Below, piece by piece: positions 1 to 12,622 of a DNA stretch of 64,000 bases (positions are counted from its first letter, which is position 1; each line of letters starts with the position of its first letter). Below the pieces are notes generated by a model that was given only the letters and a program-made list of their open reading frames with translations, searched no databases and was not told the origin of the DNA. The position numbers and the translations under genes are program-made. Source of the DNA: Streptomyces radiopugnans (GTDB lineage Bacteria > Actinomycetota > Actinomycetes > Streptomycetales > Streptomycetaceae); assembly GCF_900110735.1 (NCBI RefSeq), contig NZ_FOET01000002.1:497733-561732 (forward strand), in the 5' to 3' direction.

Positions 1-81
1 CCGTTCCGCCAGCCGCCGGGCGGCCTCCTGCTCGGTGAGGCCGTCCGGGCGCGCGGCGGGAATGGTGGGCGGGTCCTGCAT
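1..81 (-). CDS. Partial N-terminus, probable cation-transporting P-type ATPase
   Basis: Only the first 27 codons are inside the window and the rest lies beyond the left edge. Reading from the ATG at 81, the peptide includes GLTEQEAARRLAER. This resembles the start of the cation-ATPase N-terminal domain, where a 'GLs..EA..RL...G.N' pattern is usual. M. tuberculosis CtpF is a P-type ATPase of the DosR regulon, so such a pump would fit the neighbouring dormancy-type genes. The identification rests on one short motif; another protein with a similar helix cannot be excluded. Confidence 0.5.
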   Translation of the reverse strand, partial: MQDPPTIPAARPDGLTEQEAARRLAER

Positions 82-311
82 GGTCTGCTCCGGTTCGTCA
101 CGGTGGCTGCCGGGCTGTACGGGCGTGCCGGGGGGTGGGCGCGGATGGTGCGGTGGTGCGGCGTGGGCACGGTGCGCGACGGCGCCCCTCCCGGCGCACG
201 GGCCGGCAGGGGCGCCGGAAGCCCCGGCCGGTACCCGTGTGGTCCGCACGCCATGCCGCGGACGGCCCGGGCCGGTACGGGACCGGTACAGGCCGGACCG
301 GCACGGTCGGA

Positions 312-692
312 TCAGTACAGGGAGGCGGGCCAGGTCAGCGTCACGGCCAGGACGACGCCCGCGTCCAGCACGATGCCCAGCAGCAGCCACGGGTTGAACC
401 AGACCACCTTCAGCACCAGTCCGCCCGCCGCCGCCACCACGGCCGCCGGGGGCCACCAGCCGGCGTCCGCCAGCAGGGCCACGCCCGCGACGGCGTACAG
501 CAGGCCCGTGACCGCGGCCAGGGCCGTCGCCGCCGCCCTGGAGGTCTCCTCGGTCACATGGGCCGCGGCGAGCACCCAGGAGTGGCCGGGGGCGAAGGGG
601 GGCGGGTTGTCGGGGTCCGGAGGCGTCACCCAGACCCTGAAGTGCACCAGGGCGTGCGCGAGGAGGAAGACCACCACCAGCGCCCTGATCAC
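312..692 (-). CDS. Small four-helix membrane protein, unknown function
   Basis: A 126-residue protein with about four hydrophobic segments: one at the extreme N-terminus (ALVVVFLLAHALVHF), two in the middle and one near the end (LLLGIVLDAGVVLAVTL). The GTG start overlaps the stop of the upstream DUF4389 gene by 4 bases (GTGA), so translation is probably coupled. I recognise no domain. Its position at the end of a universal-stress-protein/flavodoxin operon suggests a membrane role in the same stress response, which is inference. Confidence 0.65.
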   Translation of the reverse strand: MIRALVVVFLLAHALVHFRVWVTPPDPDNPPPFAPGHSWVLAAAHVTEETSRAAATALAAVTGLLYAVAGVALLADAGWWPPAAVVAAAGGLVLKVVWFNPWLLLGIVLDAGVVLAVTLTWPASLY

Positions 693-1381
693 GGCGACCG
701 CTCCGGCGCCGGCCCTCGCTCCGAGCCGCCCTTGTCCAGCCGGAAGGGCGGGTAGGCGTCCGTCATCAGGGCCGCGTAGGCCGTCACCCGCAGCACCCAG
801 CGGTTGAGCCCGGTGATCAGGTCGAACAGCTCCCCGGGGTAGGTGCGGGTGAAGGCCTTGGCGATGATCGCGATGAACGCCAGGACGGTGATGAGCCCCG
901 CGGACCAGAACCACTGCTCCTCCGTACCGCCTCCGGCGCCACCGCCGCCGACGAAGAAGCCGACCACGATGTAGTGCGGGATCGCCAGGAGCCACCACTT
1001 GACCAGTACCAGGCCGCGCGAGAGCCGCTCGGGGTAGCCGATGTCCAGCCGCGCCGGGTAGTCCGGTTCCCGGCCCAGGCTGAAGGGCGGGTAGCGGTCG
1101 GTGGCGAACGCGGCGGTCGAGTAGAAGCCCACGCGCCAGCTCCAGCGCAGCACGCCGACGTTGAAGTCGAACAGCGGCCTGGGATAGCGCGCGGTGAACA
1201 GGATCGCGAAGAACGCGATCACGGTCACCACGAAGAACGCGATCCACAGGAAGAACAGCACGACGAAGTGCGGGATCAGCAGGATCCACTTCACCAGCCA
1301 CAGCCATCTCGACAGCGGTTCGTCCAGCTCCGCCTCCACCGTCACGGGCCGGTGGGCCCCGGTTTCCGCCGTGGGGAACAC
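689..1381 (-). CDS. DUF4389 domain-containing membrane protein
   Basis: A 230-residue protein from a GTG at 1381 preceded by a good ribosome site (GAAGGAG). It has two related halves. Each carries a long hydrophobic stretch followed by a conserved block: ARYPRPLFDFNVGVLRW...DRYPPFSL in the first and RTYPGELFDLITGLNRW...DAYPPFRL in the second. This is the DUF4389 arrangement, an inner-membrane family of unknown biochemistry. It lies 38 bases after the flavodoxin gene and overlaps the next small membrane gene by 4 bases, so the four genes from 2909 down to 312 look like one operon. A much larger overlapping frame is a high-GC artefact. Confidence 0.8.
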   Translation of the reverse strand: MFPTAETGAHRPVTVEAELDEPLSRWLWLVKWILLIPHFVVLFFLWIAFFVVTVIAFFAILFTARYPRPLFDFNVGVLRWSWRVGFYSTAAFATDRYPPFSLGREPDYPARLDIGYPERLSRGLVLVKWWLLAIPHYIVVGFFVGGGGAGGGTEEQWFWSAGLITVLAFIAIIAKAFTRTYPGELFDLITGLNRWVLRVTAYAALMTDAYPPFRLDKGGSERGPAPERSP

Positions 1382-1419
1382 GGTGATCAGCTCCTTCGTT
1401 CTGTGGTGTCCGCGGGTGC

Positions 1420-1941
1420 TCAGGGACTGTCGGGGGCCGGGTGCAGGGAGCCCGCGACGGTGTCGGCGAAGGCGTCGATCGCCTCCCAGTCGCGGTAGTC
1501 GCCGTAGCGCAGGCCCATCGCCCGGAAGACCGCGCGTCCGGCGCCGGGCAGGTGCTCCGGTGCGACGACCCCGGAGAACATGGCGTGGTCGCGGGGGGAG
1601 AGGTCGGCCAGGACCTCCTCGGTCACCTTCGGCTCCTCCTTGGGCGCCATGGGTTTCCACGGGCCGCGCAGGGCCGCGGGCATGCCGACGCTGAAGATCC
1701 ACACCGGCCGGCCGGCCAGCAGCCCCCGGTGGGTGTGGACGAATCCGGTGGCCTCCGGCAGCCAGGCCATCCCGTGGACGGCGCTGCCCAGCACGTAGGC
1801 GTCGTAGCCGCCCGCGTCGCCGACCGCGTCCAGGGAAGCGGTCTCGGCCTCGACGCCCCGCTCGGCCAGCCGGGCGGCGATGCGCTCGGCGATCTCGCGG
1901 GTGGAGCCGTGGGCGCTGGCGTATCCCACCAGTACGGTCAT
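1420..1941 (-). CDS. Flavodoxin-domain protein
   Basis: A 173-residue cytoplasmic protein with an N-terminal flavodoxin signature: a hydrophobic strand, the phosphate loop YASAHGSTREIAERIA, then a strand ending in VLGSAVHGMAWL. It matches the flavodoxin_5 / menaquinone-dependent protoporphyrinogen-oxidase-like group, which binds FMN and carries electrons. The ATG overlaps the stop of the upstream universal stress gene (ATGA, 1938-1941). A second protein of the same group is at 10606. The partner oxidoreductase is unknown; a redox-homeostasis role under low oxygen is inferred from the neighbours. Confidence 0.82.
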   Translation of the reverse strand: MTVLVGYASAHGSTREIAERIAARLAERGVEAETASLDAVGDAGGYDAYVLGSAVHGMAWLPEATGFVHTHRGLLAGRPVWIFSVGMPAALRGPWKPMAPKEEPKVTEEVLADLSPRDHAMFSGVVAPEHLPGAGRAVFRAMGLRYGDYRDWEAIDAFADTVAGSLHPAPDSP

Positions 1942-2909
1942 GTCGTTTCCTCCTCGCCGCGGTCCCCTTCGTGGCCCCCTCCGTGTCCTCCGCGTCCGCC
2001 ACCGAGCGGGACCGGCACCACCAGCACCGGGCAGCGGGCGTGGTGGAGCAGGGAGTGCACCACCGGGCCCAGCCGCATCGCCAGCCGGCCGCGCCGCCGG
2101 TGGACGGCGACCACCACCACGTCCGCCGCCTCGCTGGCCTCGACCAGCGCATGGGCGGCGCCGCCGTTGACGGCCCTGACCTCCGCGCGCACCTGCGGGT
2201 AGCGGCCGCGGAACGGGGCCAACGCCCCTTCGGCCGCCGCCGCCTCGGCGCGCGCGACCCGGGCGATGTCCTCGCGCCGCGGGCTGGTGGGCACCAGCGG
2301 CTCCCCGGGCGGGGCGAGGTGCCGGTAGACCCAGGCGTGCAGCGCCACCAGGCGCGCCCCCCGGGCGGCGGCCTCGCGGAAGGCCAGGCCGACCGCGTCG
2401 GCGTCGGCGTCGCTCTCCACGCCCAGCAGTACGGTGCCGTGGGGGACGCGGTTGTGCTCCGGCGGCAGGTCGCCGCGCACCACCAGCAGCGGCCCGGCGG
2501 TGTGCGCGGCGACGCGCAGGCCCACCGACCCCAGCAGCAGGCCCGTGAAACCGCCCAGCCCGCGGGAGCCGACCACGGTCAGGCCGGCCAGGTGGCTCAG
2601 GCGCACCAGGGCGTCCGGGGCTTCCTCGTCCACGGCCGATGCCACCACCTCCAGCCCCGGGGCCAGGCGCCGGGCGTGTTCGGCGGACGACTCCGCCAGC
2701 GCCTGGGCGTCCCCGCGGGAGGGGGTGTGCGCGGCGGGTTCCGCCCCGGTCTGCGGGAGCGCGGCCCAGGGGCGGCCGTGCACGACCTCCAGCGGCACCC
2801 CGCGGCGCCGCGCCTCCGCCGCCGCCTGCTCCAGCGCCAGTTCGGCGTGCCGGGAGCCGTCCACTCCGACGGCCACATGGCCCCGGGGCCGGGCTGGGTT
2901 GGCCTCCAT
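1938..2909 (-). CDS. Universal stress protein, two UspA domains
   Basis: A 323-residue protein with two tandem UspA folds. The first begins VAVGVDGSRHAELALEQA and has the nucleotide-binding stretch VVGSRGLGGFTGLLLGSV. The second begins near VLLGVESDADADAVGLAF and keeps only a partial glycine-rich loop (VVVVAVHRRRGRLAMRLG), so it may not bind ATP. Tandem Usp proteins of this length are typical of actinobacteria; several M. tuberculosis examples belong to the DosR regulon. The ribosome site GGGAGGAGCG precedes the ATG. It heads the operon running down to 312. Confidence 0.88.
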   Translation of the reverse strand: MEANPARPRGHVAVGVDGSRHAELALEQAAAEARRRGVPLEVVHGRPWAALPQTGAEPAAHTPSRGDAQALAESSAEHARRLAPGLEVVASAVDEEAPDALVRLSHLAGLTVVGSRGLGGFTGLLLGSVGLRVAAHTAGPLLVVRGDLPPEHNRVPHGTVLLGVESDADADAVGLAFREAAARGARLVALHAWVYRHLAPPGEPLVPTSPRREDIARVARAEAAAAEGALAPFRGRYPQVRAEVRAVNGGAAHALVEASEAADVVVVAVHRRRGRLAMRLGPVVHSLLHHARCPVLVVPVPLGGGRGGHGGGHEGDRGEEETT

Positions 2910-2935
2910 CGTCGCTCCTCCCGCTCCGCCGCACG

Positions 2936-2987
2936 CGGCGGGCGTTTCGCCCGCCGTCCTCCACCCTTACCGGAAAAATCCTTTTCC
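2936..2987 (-). promoter_or_regulatory. Leader hairpin and AT-rich dyad upstream of the universal stress gene
   Basis: Between ppdK and the universal stress gene, 2936-2956 forms a perfect 9-bp stem with a TTT loop (CGGCGGGCG/CGCCCGCCG). At 2972-2987 there is a 6-bp dyad, GGAAAA-ATCC-TTTTCC, in an AT-rich patch that stands out from its surroundings. The dyad is placed where a promoter or operator for the gene starting at 2909 would be. The hairpin would lie in the leader or end ppdK transcripts. No factor is identified. Confidence 0.35.
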
Positions 2988-3062
2988 GCCTGGGATCGGC
3001 CGCCCTTCCGGTGGACCGGGCGGCCCCGGGCGCCGCCCGTCCGCCCGGGGCCCCTAAGGCCG

Positions 3063-5717
<2,655 letters not shown>

Positions 5718-5800
5718 GGTCACGGTCTCCTCAGCGGTTCGGCGCCCGTGCGGGCCTGCGCCCGGCGGCGGAGCACCTCGGTCGGACGGGTTCGCGGCCC

Positions 5801-5830
5801 CGGTGCGGCCGGGCAGGCCCGGCCGCACCG
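5801..5830 (-). terminator. Hairpin terminator after universal stress gene
   Basis: A perfect 14-bp GC stem with a 2-base loop lies just beyond the stop of the universal stress gene at 5839 and before ppdK. It would separate their transcripts. No T-tract follows, as is common in Streptomyces. Confidence 0.6.
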
Positions 5831-5838
5831 GATACGGC

Positions 5839-6696
5839 TCAGTCGTGCGGTACGACGGCCACCGGCGCCGGCGAGTGGTGCATCAGGGCGTGGGTGACCG
5901 GCCCGGTGTGGAAACCCAGCCGGGCGCGGCGGTTGCGGCGCCCCACGACCAGCAGGGAGGCGTTCTCGGCGGCCTCCAGCAGGTGGTGGGCGGCCCTGCC
6001 GACCACGGCCTGCGGCCTCACCTCCACCTCCGGGTGCCTCTCCCGCCAGGGGGCCAGCACACGGGTCAGGGCGTCGGCCTTCTCCTCGGCCAGGTCGTCG
6101 ATCAGATGGGGGTTCACGGCCACCGGGTTGATCCCGTACACCGGCGGCGGGTCCCAGCCGTGGACGACCGTCAGCGGCACCCCGCGCCGGGCGGCGGCGT
6201 CGAAGGCGAACTCCAGCAGCTCCTCGCGCGGCCTGGACAGGTCCAGTCCCACCACGACGTCACCGGTGTCCTGCTCGGCCGTCCCGGCCCGCACCAGCAC
6301 CACCGGGCACTCCACGTGCGCCACGGTGGACAGCGCCACCGAGCCCACCAGGAAACCCGTCAGCGTCCCGCGGCCCCGCGACCCGAGGACCAGCAGCTCC
6401 GCCTCGCCCACCGAGTCCCTGATCACCTCGGCCGGACGGCCGGCCAGCCGCTCCACGGCGACCTCCAGCGGCGGGTGCTTGCGGGCCAGGTCGGCCGCCG
6501 TCTCGTCCGGCAGCGCCTCCCACCGCTCCCGCGCCTCCGGGTCCATCCCGGACAGCACCTTCGGGTGGGAGTCGTTCTCCTCCACGTGCACGAGCCGCAG
6601 CGGCAGCGTGCGGCGCAGCGCCTCGCGGGCCGCCCACTCGGCAGCGGCCAGGCTCTCGCGCGAACCGTCCAGGCCCACGGTGACGGTGCGGGTCAT
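5839..6696 (-). CDS. Universal stress protein, two UspA domains
   Basis: A 285-residue protein. Domain 1 begins TVTVGLDGSRESLAAAEWA and carries LVLGSRGRGTLTGFLVGSVA, the G-2x-G-9x-G(S/T) ATP loop. Domain 2 begins DVVVGLDLSRPREELLEFA and ends LLVVGRRNRRARLGFHTGP, also loop-like. It is read divergently from the acetyltransferase-synthetase gene at 6937. The 240-base gap between them contains the GGGAC-N4-GTCCC dyad at 6777. The start at 6696 is followed at once by the conserved first strand. The family binds ATP and supports survival under oxygen, energy or DNA stress; its partner here is unknown. Confidence 0.9.
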   Translation of the reverse strand: MTRTVTVGLDGSRESLAAAEWAAREALRRTLPLRLVHVEENDSHPKVLSGMDPEARERWEALPDETAADLARKHPPLEVAVERLAGRPAEVIRDSVGEAELLVLGSRGRGTLTGFLVGSVALSTVAHVECPVVLVRAGTAEQDTGDVVVGLDLSRPREELLEFAFDAAARRGVPLTVVHGWDPPPVYGINPVAVNPHLIDDLAEEKADALTRVLAPWRERHPEVEVRPQAVVGRAAHHLLEAAENASLLVVGRRNRRARLGFHTGPVTHALMHHSPAPVAVVPHD

Positions 6697-6776
6697 GGTG
6701 TGTACCTCCAAGCCTTCCGGGTGGAGCGGCCGTCCGCTCCACCTCCAGGCTGCGGCCGGGTACCCGCCACCGCGAG

Positions 6777-6790
6777 GGGACACAGGTCCC
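6777..6790. promoter_or_regulatory. Candidate DevR/OsdR-type operator (GGGAC-N4-GTCCC)
   Basis: The sequence GGGAC-ACAG-GTCCC is a perfect 5-bp dyad with a 4-base spacer. Half-sites and spacing match the core of the mycobacterial DevR (DosR) box, GGGACTWWAGTCCC. It lies in the divergent gap, 81 bases from one universal stress gene and 147 bases from the acetyltransferase-synthetase gene. Both neighbours belong to families controlled by DevR-type regulators. Assignment to an OsdR-like regulator is inference. Confidence 0.55.
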
Positions 6791-6936
6791 TACGGGTGGG
6801 ACCGACCGGCCTGCCCGGCCGTCCCGCCCCGCCCGGCCGGGGCCGAACGGCCCCCCGCCGCACCCCTGCCGGCCCTGGGAGCGACCCCGCTCCCGTACGA
6901 CGCTGGGAAGCGAGGCAGAAGGAGAGGGGACCGGCC

Positions 6937-9759
<2,823 letters not shown>

Positions 9760-9791
9760 CAGGCCGCCGGAAAGAGAACACGGAGGACACC

Positions 9792-10502
9792 ATGAAGCAC
9801 AAAGTGGTCGGCGCCGTCATGACGATCGACGTCGTCAAGGCCCACCCGACGACACCCTTCAAGCAGATAGCCCACCTGCTCGCACGGCACGGCATCAGCG
9901 GCCTGCCCGTCGTGGACGACGACGACAAGGTCCTCGGAGTCGTCTCCGAGACCGACCTCCTGGCCCACCAGGCGCGCCAGGGAACGGACGGCCCTCCGCC
10001 CAAGGGGCGCGCCGGACGCCGCAGGGACGCCGCCGGACGCCCGCTGACCGCCGGCGAGCTGATGACCGCACCGGCCGTCACCGTCCACGCCCTGGACTCC
10101 GTGGCACGCGCGGCCCGCACGATGGTCGCCCACGGCGTCCAGCGGCTGCCGGTCCTGGACGAGGAGGAGCGGCTGGTCGGCATCGTCACCCGCCGCGACC
10201 TGCTGGGCGTCTTCCTCCGCCCGGACGCCGACATCCGCGCCCAGGTCGTCGACGAGGTCCTGGTCCGGTCCCTGTGGCTGTCACCCGACACCGTCTCCGT
10301 CTCCGTCGCCGACGGCGTGGTCACCCTCACCGGGCGGGTCGAACGGCGCAGCGAGATCCCCGTCGCCACCGCCCTCATCCGCCGCCTCGACGGTGTGGTC
10401 GACGTCGTCAGCCGGCTCACCTACCACCTGGACGACTCACGGCTGCGGCCCGAGGAACCCGCACTGCATGGCCTCGCCGACCGGTGGCTGCGCAACCACT
10501 GA
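9792..10502 (+). CDS. CBS-pair and BON domain protein
   Basis: A 236-residue protein. Residues 8-60 and about 92-145 are the two CBS motifs (GISGLPVVDDDDKVLGVVSE and GVQRLPVLDEEERLVGIVTR). They are separated by a basic, proline-rich linker. From about 160 a BON domain follows (VSVSVADGVVTLTGRVERRS). CBS pairs usually sense adenine nucleotides; BON domains are associated with membranes or lipids. M. tuberculosis Hrp1 (Rv2626c), strongly induced by DosR, is a CBS-pair protein, though without BON. It is probably in one operon with the upstream fusion gene. Confidence 0.9.
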   Translation: MKHKVVGAVMTIDVVKAHPTTPFKQIAHLLARHGISGLPVVDDDDKVLGVVSETDLLAHQARQGTDGPPPKGRAGRRRDAAGRPLTAGELMTAPAVTVHALDSVARAARTMVAHGVQRLPVLDEEERLVGIVTRRDLLGVFLRPDADIRAQVVDEVLVRSLWLSPDTVSVSVADGVVTLTGRVERRSEIPVATALIRRLDGVVDVVSRLTYHLDDSRLRPEEPALHGLADRWLRNH

Positions 10503-10605
10503 CAACACCACCGTCACACCACCGGCACACCAGCGGCCCTGCCGGGCACCCGGGAACGTCCCGGGCGCCCGGGAGCGCCCGGCGACTCACAGGAAGGCGA
10601 TCACG

Positions 10606-11127
10606 ATGACACCACCGCACGTACTCGTCGCCCACGGCTCGAAGAACGGCTCCACGGCGGAGATCGCCGAGTGGATCGGCCAGGACCTGCGGGAGAGCGG
10701 CCTGACCGCCGACGTCCTGCCCGCCGCCGAGGCCGCCTCCCTCGACCGCCTCGACGCCTACGACGCCGTACTGCTGGGCTCCGGCCTGTACGCGGGCCGC
10801 TGGGTCAGGGAGGCCACCCGGTTCGCCCGGCGCCACCGCCACGCCCTGGCGCGGCTCCCGGTGTGGCTGTTCAGCAGCGGCCCGCTGGACTCCTCCGCCG
10901 AGGAGCGCGACATCCCGCCCGCCCCCGGCGCCGCGCGCGTCGCCGCCCTGCTCGACGCACGCGGCCACACCACCTTCGGCGGCCGGCTGGGGGAGGACGC
11001 ACGCGGTTTCATCGCCCGGCAGATCGTCAAGCAGGGCAAGGGCGGGGACTTCCGCGACCGCGAGCACATCCGGCGGTGGACGCGCTCGGTCGCCGCCGAA
11101 CTCACCCGGGCGACCCAGGGCATCTGA
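10606..11127 (+). CDS. Flavodoxin-domain protein
   Basis: A 173-residue paralogue of the protein at 1420. It has HGSKNGSTAEIAEWIGQDL as the FMN phosphate loop and YDAVLLGSGLYAGRWV as the second FMN-contact region. The C-terminal part (GGDFRDREHIRRWTRSVA) resembles the helix that ends HemG-like flavodoxins. A good ribosome site (AGGAAGG) supports the ATG at 10606. It follows the CBS-BON gene by 103 bases, a gap holding a small CCCGGGA-ACG-TCCCGGG dyad (10549-10565). Electron carrier is the likely role; the partner is unknown. Confidence 0.8.
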   Translation: MTPPHVLVAHGSKNGSTAEIAEWIGQDLRESGLTADVLPAAEAASLDRLDAYDAVLLGSGLYAGRWVREATRFARRHRHALARLPVWLFSSGPLDSSAEERDIPPAPGAARVAALLDARGHTTFGGRLGEDARGFIARQIVKQGKGGDFRDREHIRRWTRSVAAELTRATQGI

Positions 11128-11186
11128 AGGGCACCGGAGCAGGAGCGGGCACCCGGGCCTCCGGTCCGCACCGGGGACACGGCGAA

Positions 11187-11221
11187 GGTCCGGCTTCCGG
11201 GCGTACCCCGGAAACCGGACC
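11187..11221 (+). terminator. Hairpin downstream of flavodoxin gene
   Basis: Outer arms GGTCCGG and CCGGACC enclose a second pairing stretch (TTCCGGG with CCCGGAA), giving a long nearly continuous stem 60 bases after the flavodoxin stop. A 20-base direct repeat (11217-11236 and 11257-11276, 40 bases apart) begins at its right arm. Probably a terminator. Confidence 0.5.
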
Positions 11222-11321
11222 GAAGACCACGGCCCGAGACCGCCGGCCGAAGACCCGGACCGAAGACCACGGCCCGGCCGATCCCCCCGGCCGGGCCGCT
11301 CCCCTCCTCGCCCTCGGCTCC

Positions 11322-11390
11322 TCACTCGTGACCGCGCACCGAGACCCGGTAGGCATCGCCCCCCGACAGGGCCACCGCCACCTTCTCCAT
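11322..11390 (-). pseudogene. 22-codon remnant resembling the start of an OsmC-family protein
   Basis: A short frame with an excellent ribosome site (GAGGAGG, 6 bases before the ATG at 11390) encodes a peptide containing GGDAYRVSVRGHE before a TGA. This resembles the first strands of OsmC/YhfA-like peroxide-resistance proteins, which continue 'VRGHxxxVDQP'. The expected continuation is not found in any frame downstream on this strand. I read it as the stump of a deleted gene. It could also be a real short peptide or leader. Apart from this and the hairpin, 11128-11601 holds nothing I can support. Confidence 0.35.
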
Positions 11391-11601
11391 GACGCACCTC
11401 CTCGGCATCACCCCCAGCCAACCGCTCCGCGCGCGGCCGCGGCCAGGGCCGACCGGACGCGCCCGGGGGCCGTACGGCCCCGCTTCCCGGGCCACCCGGC
11501 CGCACTGGACCGGTCGGCGGCACGGAACGGGACCAAAGGCACTGCCCCGGCGGGCCGCCGCGGCGGCAGCCTGGTGACGGCCGGAACGGGAGGAGCACAC
11601 C

Positions 11602-12576
11602 ATGCCACCCACCACACTCGACGCGGTCGTCCTGGAGAACCTCGTCTCCGCGGCCGTGGCCGCACCGTCGATCCACAACACCCAGCCCTGGCGCTACCGC
11701 CTGGACCCCGCCACAGCCACCCTGGAGGTACGCGCCGCCGCGGGGCGGGGACTGCGCCACACCGACCCCGTCGGGCGGGCCCTGCACGTCTCCGTCGGCG
11801 CCGCTCTGTTCAACCTCCGCGTGGCGGTGGCCCACACGGGCTGGGAACCGGCCGTACGGCTGCTGCCCCGCCCCGCCGAACCGGACCTGCTGGCCTCCGT
11901 GCGCCCGGTCGGGGCCGAGGCCCCCGACCCGCGCCACCGCCCCGACCTGTACGCCGCCCTGTGGCGCCGGCACAGCAGCCGCTTCCCCTTCTCGCCCCAC
12001 CGCCCGCCCGAGGAGCTCCTGCGCGAACTGGCCGCCGCCGCCCGCGCCGAGGGCGCCTCGCTGTGGTTCCCCGGCGTCCGGGACACCATCCGGATGATGC
12101 GTCTGACCGCCGCGGCCGAACGCCGCAACACCGAGACCGACGCACGCCGCGCCGAGAACCGCTCCTGGATGCGCGAGGGCGCCCACGACGGACTCCCCGG
12201 TGCCGCCCTGGGCGCCCGCGACGCCACCGGGCGCCTCCCCCTGCGCGACTTCTCAGGCGTCGGGGCGGCCGGCGCCCTCACGGCCCGGTTCGAGACCGGC
12301 CCCACAATCGCCGTCCTCGCCACGGCCCGCGACCGGCGCGCGGACTGGCTCCGCGCCGGGCAGGCGCTGGAACACGTCCTGCTGGTCGCCACCGCCCACT
12401 CGGTGCGGACCTCGCTGCTGCACCAGGCCCTGGAGTGGCCGGACCTCCGGAGTTCCCTGCACCGTGTGACCGCGGGCCCGCGGTACGTCCAGATGCTCGT
12501 CCGCCTCGGCTACGGCCCCGAGGGACCGGCCACGCCCCGCCGGCCCGTGCGGGAGGTGCTGGAGACGGGCTTCTGA
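11602..12576 (+). CDS. Acg-type nitroreductase-family protein
   Basis: A 324-residue protein of the nitroreductase fold. The N-terminal block AAVAAPSIHNTQPWRYRL is the signature of the Acg group, in which two nitroreductase halves are fused. Later conserved blocks are LYAALWRRHSSRFPF, the W-x-x-x-G-Q-x-L helix (DWLRAGQALEHVLL) and a terminal GYGPEGPATPRRPVREVL. M. tuberculosis Acg (Rv2032) and Rv3127 are DosR-regulated; Acg binds and sequesters FMN rather than reducing substrates. A clear ribosome site (GGGAGGAG) precedes the ATG. A half-matching dyad, GGGACCAAAGGCAC, lies about 60 bases upstream. It is convergent with the kinase gene. Confidence 0.88.
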   Translation: MPPTTLDAVVLENLVSAAVAAPSIHNTQPWRYRLDPATATLEVRAAAGRGLRHTDPVGRALHVSVGAALFNLRVAVAHTGWEPAVRLLPRPAEPDLLASVRPVGAEAPDPRHRPDLYAALWRRHSSRFPFSPHRPPEELLRELAAAARAEGASLWFPGVRDTIRMMRLTAAAERRNTETDARRAENRSWMREGAHDGLPGAALGARDATGRLPLRDFSGVGAAGALTARFETGPTIAVLATARDRRADWLRAGQALEHVLLVATAHSVRTSLLHQALEWPDLRSSLHRVTAGPRYVQMLVRLGYGPEGPATPRRPVREVLETGF

Positions 12577-12622
12577 ACGCGCCGCCCCGGCCCTCGGGCC
12601 CGGTTCCTCAGACCCGGGTTCC

